Below are positions 47,706 through 55,925 of a stretch of DNA of 64,000 nucleotides, one piece after another. Each line of letters starts with the position of its first letter. The stretch's first letter is position 1. Position numbers and translations under genes: made by a program. The notes beneath the pieces were generated by a model. It was not told where the DNA came from, ran no database searches, and worked only from the letters and a program-made list of their open reading frames with translations. The DNA is from Amycolatopsis orientalis DSM 40040 = KCTC 9412 (GTDB lineage: Bacteria; Actinomycetota; Actinomycetes; Mycobacteriales; Pseudonocardiaceae), in assembly GCF_000478275.1 (NCBI RefSeq), contig NZ_ASJB01000080.1, forward strand, positions 372,001-436,000. Reading direction: 5' to 3'.

Positions 47706-48696
47706 CGGAAACTCCAGCCAGATCGAAAGCCGCGCGCACCATCGCCTCGGTGGCGTCCACATCGGACATCAGCAGGGGCACGTCGCGGACGGCGACGCCC
47801 GGTACGTCGACGGTTTCGCCCTCGGCGACCAGCCAGCCGTCGAGCACGCCTTCCGAAGACTCCTTGCGGGAGCCGTAATGCCGTCCCACGGCCTCGGCGG
47901 AGGTCTCCACGCCGATCGCGCTCAGGCACGCGTCGGCCATACCGCGCAACGCCTTCCCGCCGATGATCGGCGAAATGCCGACGACCTTGGCGCGCGTCTT
48001 CCTCAGCGCGTCGCGGATCCCCGGGACGCCGAGCGTCGTGCCCACCGAGACCACCGGATTCGACGGCGCGAACAGCACGACGTCGGCCGCCGCGATCGCG
48101 TCGAGCACGCCCGGCGCCGGTTTGGCCTCGTCGGCGCCGACGGCGATGATCGAATGCGCCTTCGGCTCGGAGCGGTAGCGCACCCACCACTCCTGGAAGT
48201 GGATCGCCTTGCGCTGGTCCGGATCCTCCGGATCGTCGATCACGACATGCGTTTCGACGCGGTCGTCCGACATCGGCAGCAGGCGCACGCCCGGCTGCCA
48301 GCGGTCGCACAGCGCCTCGGTGACCTGCGAGAGCGGATAGCCCGCGCGCAGCATCCGCGAACGGATGAGGTGCGTCGCGATGTCCTTGTCGCCCAAACCG
48401 AACCAGGTCGGCTCGGCGCCATAGGCGGCGAGTTCCTCCTTGACCGTCCAGGTCTCCCCGGAGTGGCCCCACCCGCGCTCTTCGTCGATTCCCCCGCCGA
48501 GGGTGTACATGCAGGTGTCCAGGTCCGGGCAGATGCGCAGACCGTGCATCCACACGTCGTCCCCGGTGTTCACCAGCGCGGTCACCTCATGCGGCGATTC
48601 CGGGGCGGAACCGACCGCGGGCAGACCCAGTGCTTGCTTGACCCCCAGCAGGAAGCGGGCCCCGCCCACTCCGCCGACCAAAATGACGACCTTCAC
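47698..48696 (-). CDS. fbiA: 2-phospho-L-lactate / phosphoenolpyruvate transferase
   Basis: A 332-residue enzyme that joins the three-carbon phospho-acid from its GDP-activated form to the deazaflavin Fo, giving (dehydro-)F420-0. Motifs: KVVILVGGVGGARFLLGVKQ, NTGDDVWMHGLRICPDLDT, GHSGETW, and FAPSNPVVSVGTTL. The GTG at 48696 overlaps the GNAT gene stop by four bases, and its stop overlaps fbiB, so GNAT-fbiA-fbiB-NUDIX form one operon. fbiC and fbiD are not in this window. Confidence 0.93.
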   Translation of the reverse strand: MKVVILVGGVGGARFLLGVKQALGLPAVGSAPESPHEVTALVNTGDDVWMHGLRICPDLDTCMYTLGGGIDEERGWGHSGETWTVKEELAAYGAEPTWFGLGDKDIATHLIRSRMLRAGYPLSQVTEALCDRWQPGVRLLPMSDDRVETHVVIDDPEDPDQRKAIHFQEWWVRYRSEPKAHSIIAVGADEAKPAPGVLDAIAAADVVLFAPSNPVVSVGTTLGVPGIRDALRKTRAKVVGISPIIGGKALRGMADACLSAIGVETSAEAVGRHYGSRKESSEGVLDGWLVAEGETVDVPGVAVRDVPLLMSDVDATEAMVRAAFDLAGVSVD

Positions 48697-49442
48697 GACG
48701 GGCGATCCTCGCACGCCCCCGGAGCCGGGGCCCAGTAGCGGTACCTGTGGTGCTCCGTACAGCCCAGGTTTTCGTACAGCTTCAGCGCGCCGGAGTTGCC
48801 CAGCGCGACCTGCAGGACGACGCCGGTGGCGCCCTGGGCGGCGCCCCAGGCGCCGATCGCGTTCATCAGCCCGCTCGCCAGCCCCCGCCGCCGGAACTCC
48901 TCCCGGACCTCCAAGCGGGCGACGTGCAGCCATTCGCCGACGATCCCGCCGCGCACCGCCCCCACCGTGCCGCCGTCGGACTCCACGACCCCGAAACCGA
49001 CCTTGCCGGTGCCGAGGACATGCCGCGGTGCGTCCGCCGGTTCGGCGCGGCCCGTCGTCAGCTCCCACCATCCGGACGTCGGCTCGTCGAGGACCACCGC
49101 TCCCGCCGAGGTCCCGCGCGGGAGCGGCCCGGTCATCACGCGGACCTCGTGCGCGGGCCGGTGTTCCACATGCTGGACCCAGCCGTGGGCGTCGATGGCG
49201 GCTTCGGTGGACGTGTTCTGGATCACCTGCACGACGGGTGGGATGCCGTGATCGTGGGCGAAGTCACAGACCGCCCGCAGGGCCTCTGGCAGCGGTTTTC
49301 CCGGGTCACCGATCGCGAGGGCACTGTTGGCGCGGGCGGTGAACCCGTCCGCCCAGCGCAGCCTCCAGTCGCCGATCCGGCCCTCCAGCAGGGGAGGCCA
49401 TGCCTGACTACAGGTGAGCTCGAGCAATTCCGCGCTGTTCAC
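48693..49442 (-). CDS. GNAT-family N-acetyltransferase
   Basis: A 249-residue protein with a C-terminal GNAT fold: the acetyl-CoA loop is EVREEFRRRGLASGLMNAIG (about 178-197), followed by VALGNSGALKLYENLGC. The N-terminal 110 residues (LLELTCSQAWPPLLEGRIGD) form a second, GNAT-like half as in double-domain proteins. It overlaps fbiA by four bases. Substrate unknown; the operon hints at a link to F420-dependent metabolism. Confidence 0.87.
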   Translation of the reverse strand: MNSAELLELTCSQAWPPLLEGRIGDWRLRWADGFTARANSALAIGDPGKPLPEALRAVCDFAHDHGIPPVVQVIQNTSTEAAIDAHGWVQHVEHRPAHEVRVMTGPLPRGTSAGAVVLDEPTSGWWELTTGRAEPADAPRHVLGTGKVGFGVVESDGGTVGAVRGGIVGEWLHVARLEVREEFRRRGLASGLMNAIGAWGAAQGATGVVLQVALGNSGALKLYENLGCTEHHRYRYWAPAPGACEDRPS

Positions 49443-49480
49443 GGTTAGATTGTGCCAAGGAAGGCAGTGGAGGGACCCCG

Positions 49481-49675
49481 ATGAGCATCGCGCGCAAGGA
49501 CGACCGGCACAACGAAGACCTGGTCCGCGAGATCTCAGACGGCTTCAACCGGGCATTGGGCGCGGAAAAGGCCGTCGAGGAGAAGGACGCGGAGGCGGCG
49601 AAACCCGCTGCGCCGAAATTCGTCATCACTGGGGACAGCAGGGCCACTCCGCCGCCTCGCCGGAAGGACCGCTGA
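49481..49675 (+). CDS. Small conserved-type hypothetical protein
   Basis: A 64-residue, highly charged protein (MSIARKDDRHNEDLVREISD) with no TM or signal. ATG 49481 has a strong GGAGGGACC ribosome site. It lies between the divergent GNAT gene and fdxC, with 110 bp to fdxC. I recall similar small proteins next to fdxC in actinobacteria but cannot name a family. Confidence 0.65.
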   Translation: MSIARKDDRHNEDLVREISDGFNRALGAEKAVEEKDAEAAKPAAPKFVITGDSRATPPPRRKDR

Positions 49676-49785
49676 AAGCCCATACCCGGAGTACGGATAA
49701 GGGTGGCCTAAGCGGGCCGGTGGCGCCCGTGGGCGCGTAATGTCCGTTGCAGACTGGTGAAGCAGAGATAAAGCAGGAGTACGCA

Positions 49786-50106
49786 GTGACCTACGTGATC
49801 GCCGAGCCCTGCGTCGACGTGCTCGACAAGGCGTGTATCGACGAGTGCCCCGTGGATTGCATCTACGAGGGTGACCGCATGCTGTACATCCACCCGGACG
49901 AATGCGTCGACTGCGGTGCCTGCGAGCCGGTCTGCCCCGTCGAGGCGATCTACTACGAGGACGACGTCCCCGACGAGTGGGGCGACTACACCAAGGCCAA
50001 CGTCGACTTCTTCGACGAACTCGGCTCGCCCGGTGGCGCCTCCAAGGTCGGCAAGACCAGTCACGACCCCGCCTTCATCAAGGCTCTTCCCCCGCAGGGC
50101 GAATGA
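49786..50106 (+). CDS. fdxC: 7Fe ferredoxin
   Basis: A 106-residue ferredoxin with one [3Fe-4S] and one [4Fe-4S] cluster. The first motif is CVDVLDKACIDECPVDCIYE, with spacing CxxxxxxC; the second is ECVDCGACEPVCPVEAIYYE. It nearly repeats the mycobacterial FdxC (Rv1177) sequence through its LGSPGGASKVG tail. It carries electrons to P450s or other oxidoreductases. GTG 49786 follows CAGGAG. dapC overlaps its stop (ATGA), the same pairing as in M. tuberculosis. In other annotations this gene is called fdxA. Confidence 0.95.
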   Translation: MTYVIAEPCVDVLDKACIDECPVDCIYEGDRMLYIHPDECVDCGACEPVCPVEAIYYEDDVPDEWGDYTKANVDFFDELGSPGGASKVGKTSHDPAFIKALPPQGE

Positions 50107-51191
50107 GCCGGGTCGCTCTTCCCGATTTTCCCTGGGACTCCCTCGCCGAAGCCAAGGCGAAGGCCCAGGCACACCCCGGCGGCATCGTCGACCTGTCGAT
50201 CGGCACGCCGGTGGACCCGGTTCCCGAGAGCGTCCGCGCGGCACTCGCGTCCGTGTCGGACATCCCGGGCTACCCGACCACGCACGGGATCCCCGAGCTG
50301 AGGGCCGCCGCGGTCGCCGCGCTTTCGCGGCGGCACGGCATCGAAGGCGTTCCCGAGGCGGCCGTGCTGCCGACGATCGGTTCGAAGGAACTGGTCGCCT
50401 CGCTGCCGCGGCAGCTGGGCTTCGGCCCCGGTGATCTCGTCGTCATCCCCGAGGTGGCGTACCCGACCTACGAGGTCGGCGTGCTGCTGGCTGGTGCTTC
50501 CCTGCTGCGTGCCGACAGCACGATCGCGCTCGGCCCGCAGCGGCCGTCGATGCTGTGGCTGAACTCGCCCTCCAACCCGACCGGGCGCGTGCTCGGGGTC
50601 GACCACCTGCGCAAGGTCGTCGACTGGGCGCGGGAACGCGGCGTCGTCGTGGTCTCCGACGAGTGTTATCTGGCGCTGGGCTGGGAAAGCGAGCCCGTGT
50701 CGATCCTGCACCCGTCCGTGCACGGCGGCTCCCTCGACGGCCTGCTGGCCGTCCACTCGCTGTCGAAGTCCGCGAACCTCGCCAGCTACCGCGCCGGGTT
50801 CGTCACCGGCGACCCGAAGCTCGTCGCCGGGCTCCTGGAGATCCGCAAGCATTCCGGGCTGATCGTGCCGCGTCCGGTGCAGGAGGCCATGGTCGCCGCA
50901 CTGAAGGACGACGAAGCGCTCGCCGTGCAACGGGAACGCTACGCGCGCCGGCGGCTGGTGCTGCGGAAGGCGTTGCTGGACAGCGGTTTCGAGATCTCGC
51001 ACTCCGAGGCGGGGCTGTATCTCTGGTCCACGCGCCGGGAGTCCGCGCTCGACACGGTCGACTGGCTCGCCGAGCGCGGGATCCTCGCCGCGCCGGGCAC
51101 GTTCTACGGGCCGACGGGCGGGCAGCACGTCCGGATCGCCCTGACGGCGACGGACGAGCGGATCGACGCCGCCGCGGAACGGTTGGCTTAA
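50103..51191 (+). CDS. dapC: N-succinyldiaminopimelate aminotransferase
   Basis: A 362-residue class I/II PLP aminotransferase acting in lysine/diaminopimelate synthesis. NSPSNPTGRVLGVDHLRK is the conserved PLP-site region, SDECYLALGW has the Asp and Tyr that hold the cofactor, and SLSKSANLASYRAGFVTGD contains the PLP Lys. The ATG at 50103 overlaps the fdxC stop. dapD and dapE lie 3-6 kb away, completing a partial DAP set. A B-family repeat ends the gene. Confidence 0.93.
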   Translation: MSRVALPDFPWDSLAEAKAKAQAHPGGIVDLSIGTPVDPVPESVRAALASVSDIPGYPTTHGIPELRAAAVAALSRRHGIEGVPEAAVLPTIGSKELVASLPRQLGFGPGDLVVIPEVAYPTYEVGVLLAGASLLRADSTIALGPQRPSMLWLNSPSNPTGRVLGVDHLRKVVDWARERGVVVVSDECYLALGWESEPVSILHPSVHGGSLDGLLAVHSLSKSANLASYRAGFVTGDPKLVAGLLEIRKHSGLIVPRPVQEAMVAALKDDEALAVQRERYARRRLVLRKALLDSGFEISHSEAGLYLWSTRRESALDTVDWLAERGILAAPGTFYGPTGGQHVRIALTATDERIDAAAERLA

Positions 51192-51228
51192 CTCCGGGCC
51201 GCACCTCGCCCCCCCGTCCGGTGCCCCG

Positions 51229-51312
51229 GGGGCTGAAGGGCCTCTTCCCCTCATCTCACGCGGCGAAGGGCGCTTTCCTCGCATCTTATGCGGGGAAAGG
51301 GCCCTTCAGCTC
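51229..51312. repeat. B-family three-arm palindromic element (reverse orientation)
   Basis: The reverse complement of the 14232-14316 copy (about 90% alike): GGGGCTGAAGGGCCTCTTCC ... GGGGAAAGGGCCCTTCAGCT with a middle CGGCGAAGGGCGCTTTCCTC. It lies between convergent dapC and the TetR gene and runs into the TetR stop codon (51306-51308). Confidence 0.8.
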
Positions 51313-51914
51313 ACGTCGCGACCCGTGAAGCCCCGGTAGATGAACCGCGTCAGTGCCTCGACGGCCTCCTCTTCGGAGACCGAGGTCGGGTCGAGCAGCC
51401 ACGTGTGCGCGAAGCCGTTGACCAGCTCCGCCATCATCGCGAGCGTGAGGCGCTCCGACGCGGGCAGTTCCATGCCTGCCTCGGTGATGTACGCGAGGTG
51501 GCCGATGATGTCCGCGGCCTGATCCGCGCCGAACTTCGCGAAGGTGTGCGCGAACTCGTCGCTGACCATCGCGGCCTGGCGCAGCGCGAGCATCGTCGCG
51601 GCGTTGTCGCGGTGGAAGTTCCAGTACTCGCGGACGTGCCAGCGCACGGCGTCCGGGTCGGTGAAGTCGGCCTTGTGCTCCGGCGAGGTCGCGTTGACGT
51701 CGCTAGCCGCCGCGAGGTCGGCGAGTAGCGCTTCGAGCAGTTCTTCCTTGCTCGCGAAGTGGTTGTAGAACGACCCCGCCGCGCGACCGGCTTCCGCCGT
51801 GATGTCGGTGATCTTGGTGTTCAGGTACCCCTTCGCCGCGAAAACGCGCTTCGCCGCGTCCTTGAGCGCGGCCTCGGTCTCCGCCGCCTTCTCCTTGCGG
51901 CTCGTCACCGTCAT
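51306..51914 (-). CDS. TetR-family regulator
   Basis: A 202-residue repressor. The N-terminal helix-turn-helix is KRVFAAKGYLNTKITDITAE AGRAAGSFYNHFASKEELLE (about 20-60, shown in two parts). The rest is an all-helical ligand domain. ATG 51914 is preceded by AAGGAGG. It diverges from the FAD-monooxygenase gene with 79 bp between, in which a long palindrome (51952-51984) lies; it very likely represses the monooxygenase. The inducer is presumably the substrate of that enzyme. Confidence 0.92.
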   Translation of the reverse strand: MTVTSRKEKAAETEAALKDAAKRVFAAKGYLNTKITDITAEAGRAAGSFYNHFASKEELLEALLADLAAASDVNATSPEHKADFTDPDAVRWHVREYWNFHRDNAATMLALRQAAMVSDEFAHTFAKFGADQAADIIGHLAYITEAGMELPASERLTLAMMAELVNGFAHTWLLDPTSVSEEEAVEALTRFIYRGFTGRDVS

Positions 51915-51951
51915 CGGCACCTCCTTGACACGGAAGGCTAGCAACGGGCAC

Positions 51952-51984
51952 AGTGAATCAAGATTCACTGAATCTTAATTCACT
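51952..51984. promoter_or_regulatory. TetR operator palindrome
   Basis: A 33-bp palindrome: AGTGAATCAAGATTCA, a central C, then TGAATCTTAATTCACT, with 15 of 16 base pairs. It contains two overlapping GATTCA/TGAATC half-sites and ends directly against the monooxygenase ribosome site (GGAGGAG, 51985-51991). Its AT-rich character contrasts with the surroundings. Binding by the divergent TetR is inferred from position. Confidence 0.8.
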
Positions 51985-51993
51985 GGAGGAGAG

Positions 51994-53400
51994 ATGACCG
52001 AAGTCCTGATCGCGGGAGCCGGGCCGACCGGGCTCACGCTGGCCATCGATCTCGCGCGCCGCGGCGTCGGCGTGCGGATCGTCGAGCAGGCCGAAACGTT
52101 CTTCGAGGGCTCGCGCGGCGATGGTCTGCAGCCGCGCACGCTGGAGGTCTTCGAGGACCTCGGCGTCCTGGACGCGGTGCTGGCCGCCGGGCAGCCGCCC
52201 GTGGCGATGAAGATCCATCTGGGCGGCGAGGTCGTCGGCGAGCGGATGATGGCCGAACTCGCCGAGCCGACACCGGACGTGCCTTACCCGAACGGCTGGT
52301 TCCTCGGCCAGTCCCGGACCGAGGGGATCCTGCGCGACCGGCTCGCCGAGTTCGGTGTCAAGGTGGAACTCGGGACCCCGCTGATCGGCTTCGAGCAGGA
52401 CGCCGACGGCGTGACCGCCGAACTGCCGGGCGAGCGCGTCCGGGTCGACTACCTCGTCGGCGCGGACGGGGGGAAGAGCTTCGTGCGCAAGACGCTCGGG
52501 ATCGCGTTCGAAGGCACGACCGACGAATCGATCCGCATGCTGCTGGGCGACGTCCAGGCCGAAGGGCTCGATCGCGCGTACGGGCACTGGTTCGCCGAAC
52601 CCGAGGACCCGATGTCGGGGATCGTGCTCACGCCGCTGCCCGGGGTGCCGCACTTCCAGTTCGGCGCGCCGCTGGGCGAGGAAGAGGTCGAGGCGTCGCT
52701 GAGCACGCTCCAGGCCCGGCTCGACGACCTGTCCGGCGGCGGGATCCGGCTGCACGACCTGGCGTGGTCGACGGTGTGGCGGCCCAACATCCGGCTCGCC
52801 GCGCGGTTCCGCGAAGGCCGCGTCTTCCTCGCCGGCGACGCGGCGCACGTCCACCCGCCCACCGGCGGGCAGGGGCTCAACACCGGCGTGCAGGACGCGT
52901 ACAACCTGGGCTGGAAGCTCGCCGACGGGTCACGGGAGCTGCTCGACAGCTACGAGCCGGAGCGGCGCGGGGTGGCCGCGCGGGTGCTGAAGATCAGCAC
53001 CGAGATCCTCGAGAAGTACCGGGAGGGCGCGGACGACGCCCACGAACGCGGCGAGAACACGCGTCAGCTCGACATCGGATACCGCGGCGGCCCGCTCGCG
53101 CCCGCGTCGACCGGCCGGATCCGCCCCGGCGACCGCGCGCCGGACGCGCCGCTGGTGGACGGAGGCGGCAAACCCGTCCGGCTGTTCGAACTCTTCCGCG
53201 GTCCGCAGGAGACGCTGCTGGTGTTCGGCGACGGTCCCGCTCCCGAAGGCGCGCGCCGGATCCTGCCCGCGGGCAGCACACTGTCCGATGTGGACTTCGA
53301 GGACGTCGGCGGGCGCGCCTTCGCCGCATACGAGGCCGAGAACGGACGTCAGGTGCTGATCCGGCCGGACGGCTACCTGCGCGCGATCACTTCGGGCTGA
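51994..53400 (+). CDS. FAD-dependent aromatic-type monooxygenase
   Basis: A 468-residue PHBH-family flavoprotein. Motifs: LIAGAGPTGLTLAIDLARRG (FAD Rossmann loop, about 4-23), VDYLVGADGGKSFVRKTLGI (about 149-168) and FLAGDAAHVHPPTGGQGLNT (about 278-297), and a thioredoxin-like C-terminal domain (about 370-468). It should hydroxylate an aromatic or polyketide substrate using NAD(P)H and O2. Expression is probably controlled by the divergent TetR through the operator against its start. Convergent with the CHAD gene (14-bp overlap). Confidence 0.91.
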   Translation: MTEVLIAGAGPTGLTLAIDLARRGVGVRIVEQAETFFEGSRGDGLQPRTLEVFEDLGVLDAVLAAGQPPVAMKIHLGGEVVGERMMAELAEPTPDVPYPNGWFLGQSRTEGILRDRLAEFGVKVELGTPLIGFEQDADGVTAELPGERVRVDYLVGADGGKSFVRKTLGIAFEGTTDESIRMLLGDVQAEGLDRAYGHWFAEPEDPMSGIVLTPLPGVPHFQFGAPLGEEEVEASLSTLQARLDDLSGGGIRLHDLAWSTVWRPNIRLAARFREGRVFLAGDAAHVHPPTGGQGLNTGVQDAYNLGWKLADGSRELLDSYEPERRGVAARVLKISTEILEKYREGADDAHERGENTRQLDIGYRGGPLAPASTGRIRPGDRAPDAPLVDGGGKPVRLFELFRGPQETLLVFGDGPAPEGARRILPAGSTLSDVDFEDVGGRAFAAYEAENGRQVLIRPDGYLRAITSG

Positions 53401-54355
53401 CAGCGCGAGCGGCCTTGTCGACCTCCGCCCAGACGTCGCGCCACAGGGCGCGGAGCCCGGCCCGGCGCAGCAGTTCCTTCTCCGCGATCCGGCCCGCGAT
53501 GAAGGCGGCTTCGGGGTCGACCGAGGTCACGACGCCACGCATCCGATCGGCCGCGACGCAGGCGTCCTGGTGATCCCCGAGGACGGTCTGGAAGTTCTTC
53601 GTGGCCTTGATCAGCCGCTGGATCCGCTCCGCCTGCTTCTTCTTCGCGGCGGGCTTGGCCATCTCCGCGGCGTAGCGCAGCTTCTTGCCGTAGATGCGAA
53701 GTGCGTGAAGGTCGTCGTCCGGGGGATCGGCGGGAAGCGCCTTCACGGCTTTGACGAGTTTGCGGTGCGGCTTCGCGAGCCCGGCGACGAGATCCGCCGA
53801 CGTCAGCGGCGCCTCCGAGGTGGCCTCTTCGGTGGCGGGCTGCCGGGCGAGGCGGCCGATGTCCTGCAGCATCGCGGCGTACCGGGGGCTGGCGAGCGCG
53901 CGGGTGAGCCGCCGCTTCGCGACGCCGCGTTCGGTGACGAACTTCGAGACCAGACGGCGCGCGGCGGGCTGGTCGCGTACCTCGAACTCCGCGACGACCT
54001 CGCGCAGATGCCCGATCAGGACGTCGTAATCCCGGACGTCCCCGAGCGACTGGCCGAGCCAGCCGAGTTCCGCGCGCACCGGTTCGGCGTCCGGGCCGAC
54101 GAGGCGGCCCGACAGCTTGAGGACGCTTCGCATGCGGCGCAGCGCGACCCGCATCTGGTGCAGATCCTCGGGATCGGCGCCGGATTTGGTGCCCGGCTCG
54201 TGCGCGAGGAGCGCGCGGATCTCGACGTCGAGTTTGACCCGGACATGGGTGGCCGCCGGATCGTCCGGCCCGGCTTTCGCGGGGCGGTCGCCGAGGCCCA
54301 GTGCGGCCGGGGTGGTCGAAGGGACGTTCTTGCGCGGCAGGGTCTCGGCTGTCAC
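53387..54355 (-). CDS. CHAD-domain protein
   Basis: A 322-residue alpha-helical protein with two halves of the CHAD domain. Conserved histidine-rich helices are DPEDLHQMRVALRRMRSVLK (about 62-81) and DDDLHALRIYGKKLRYAAEM (about 217-236); basic side chains bind polyphosphate in known members. No CYTH triphosphatase domain is present. N-terminal 40 residues are disordered. It overlaps the monooxygenase gene by 14 bp at the 3' ends. GTG 54355 is the start. Confidence 0.88.
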   Translation of the reverse strand: MTAETLPRKNVPSTTPAALGLGDRPAKAGPDDPAATHVRVKLDVEIRALLAHEPGTKSGADPEDLHQMRVALRRMRSVLKLSGRLVGPDAEPVRAELGWLGQSLGDVRDYDVLIGHLREVVAEFEVRDQPAARRLVSKFVTERGVAKRRLTRALASPRYAAMLQDIGRLARQPATEEATSEAPLTSADLVAGLAKPHRKLVKAVKALPADPPDDDLHALRIYGKKLRYAAEMAKPAAKKKQAERIQRLIKATKNFQTVLGDHQDACVAADRMRGVVTSVDPEAAFIAGRIAEKELLRRAGLRALWRDVWAEVDKAARAVSPK

Positions 54356-54401
54356 GAGATGAATTCTAGGTGAACCGGCAAGGTGGTCCGGGCCGTGAGA
54401 G

Positions 54402-54462
54402 AAGCAAGGGACCTTTGCTATCGCTCTCCGGGGGAGAGTGACAGCAAAGGTCCCTTGCTCTC
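54402..54462. repeat. A-family palindrome at the dapD stop
   Basis: AGCAAGGGACCTTTGCTATC (left) pairs with the arm ending GCAAAGGTCCCTTGCTCTC. The conserved CCTGCGAAAAGAGAG flank leads straight to the dapD TGA (54473-54475 on the minus strand). Intact 22-bp-type stem; probable terminator of dapD. Confidence 0.82.
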
Positions 54463-54472
54463 TTTTCGCAGG

Positions 54473-55459
54473 TCAGTTGGCGTGCAGGGCCGCGTTCAGC
54501 TCGATGCCGACGCCGGTCCGCGCGACGACCTCGACGGCGCCGGTCCCGGAATTCCGCCGGAACACCGCGCCCGAGATGCCGGACAGCTCCAGCGCCTTCA
54601 CGACCTTGCCCTCGAAGTTCACCTTCGTGCCAGCCGTGACGTAGAGGCCCGCTTCGACGACCGAGTCGTCGCCGAGCGAGATGCCGACGCCGCCGTTCGC
54701 GCCGATGAGGCAGCGCTCGCCGATCGAGATGACTTCCTTGCCGCCACCGGACAGGGTGCCCATGATCGACGCGCCGCCGCCGACGTCGGAACCGTCGCCG
54801 ACCACGACGCCAGCCGAGATCCGGCCCTCGACCATGGAGGCGCCGAGCGTGCCGGCGTTGTAGTTGACGAAGCCCTCGTGCATGACCGTGGTGCCGTTGG
54901 CCAGGTGCGCGCCGAGACGGGCGCGGTCGGCGTCGGCGATGCGGACGCCGGTCGGCACGACGTAGTCCACCATCCGGGGGAACTTGTCCACGCCGTAGAC
55001 GGTGACGTTGCCGCGCGCCCGCAGCCGCAGCCGGGTCGCCTCGAAGCCTTCGACAGGGCACGGCCCGTGGTTCGTCCACACGACGTTCGCCAGCAGGCCG
55101 AAAATGCCGTCGAGGCTCGCGCCGTGCGGCCGGACCAGCCGGTGCGACAGCAGGTGCAGGCGCAGGTAGACGTCGTGCGCGTCACCGGGGGCGTCGGCGA
55201 GGCGGGCGACGGTCGTGCGGACCGCGACGACCTCGACACCGCGGTCGGTGTCCGGACCGAGCTGGGCCGCGGCGGCCTCGCCGAGAGCCTCGGAGGCCTC
55301 TTCGGCGGTCAGCCGTACCGTGCCGGCCTTGTCCTCGGCGCTCTCGGTCAGCTTGGGCAGCGGGAACCAGGTGTCCAGCACCGTGCCGTCGGTCGTGACG
55401 GTGGCCAGTCCGACGCCGGTCGCGCCGGTGGTTTCGGGATCAGGGGTCTGCTCGCTCAC
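54473..55459 (-). CDS. dapD: 2,3,4,5-tetrahydropyridine-2,6-dicarboxylate N-succinyltransferase
   Basis: A 328-residue enzyme that succinylates tetrahydrodipicolinate in diaminopimelate synthesis. The actinobacterial-type DapD shows a left-handed beta-helix: VPTGVRIADADRARLGAHLA, NGTTVMHEGFVNYNAGTLGA, SMVEGRISAGVVVGDGSDVG, GGGASIMGTLSGGGKEVISI and GANGGVGISLGDDSVVEAGL. It is divergent from dapE through a small lipoprotein gene. GTG 55459 is the start. The gene ends at an A-family palindrome. Confidence 0.94.
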   Translation of the reverse strand: MSEQTPDPETTGATGVGLATVTTDGTVLDTWFPLPKLTESAEDKAGTVRLTAEEASEALGEAAAAQLGPDTDRGVEVVAVRTTVARLADAPGDAHDVYLRLHLLSHRLVRPHGASLDGIFGLLANVVWTNHGPCPVEGFEATRLRLRARGNVTVYGVDKFPRMVDYVVPTGVRIADADRARLGAHLANGTTVMHEGFVNYNAGTLGASMVEGRISAGVVVGDGSDVGGGASIMGTLSGGGKEVISIGERCLIGANGGVGISLGDDSVVEAGLYVTAGTKVNFEGKVVKALELSGISGAVFRRNSGTGAVEVVARTGVGIELNAALHAN

Positions 55460-55487
55460 GCCCTGAACGGTAACCCAGTGACCTGCC

Positions 55488-55877
55488 TCAACCGCCGACG
55501 AGGCTCTTCACACTGGTCAGCGCCGCCGACATGTCCACGAGCGCCTGGCCGCACGCGCCGCCGGGCGCCGGCTGGTCCTGGCAGTTCGCGGTGCGGAAGG
55601 CGGAGATCGGGCGATCGAGGGCGTCGGCACTCGCCGAAAGATCCGGCCTGCGCTTGCGGACACTGCCCGCGGCGCTGGAGAGTTCGGTGACGTACTTCTG
55701 GCAGCCCTTGGGCGATTCGGTCCCCGGTGCCAGATAGCACCGGTCGGTGGTCAGCGCCTTGAGCTTGATCGGCAGCACGTCCGGCCCGGCGCTGCGGCTG
55801 GGCTTCACCGTCACCGGGACCTCGCCCGATCCGCAGCCGCCGAGTAGCAGGAGAAGGGCGACCAAGACCACTCGCAT
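55488..55877 (-). CDS. Small secreted lipoprotein
   Basis: A 129-residue lipoprotein. Signal peptide VVLVALLLLLGGCGSG with a lipobox LGGC (Cys about 15), then a Cys-rich mature part with four more cysteines (DRCYLAPGTESPKGCQKYV, NCQDQPAPGGACGQ), suggesting two disulfides. Function unknown. ATG 55877 follows GGGAG; GTG 55883 is possible. It lies between dapD and dapE on the dapD strand. Confidence 0.75.
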   Translation of the reverse strand: MRVVLVALLLLLGGCGSGEVPVTVKPSRSAGPDVLPIKLKALTTDRCYLAPGTESPKGCQKYVTELSSAAGSVRKRRPDLSASADALDRPISAFRTANCQDQPAPGGACGQALVDMSAALTSVKSLVGG

Positions 55878-55925
55878 GCGCACTCCCTCACGGTAGCCCT
55901 GCCGCCCCGCCGGTACGGTGCGGGC

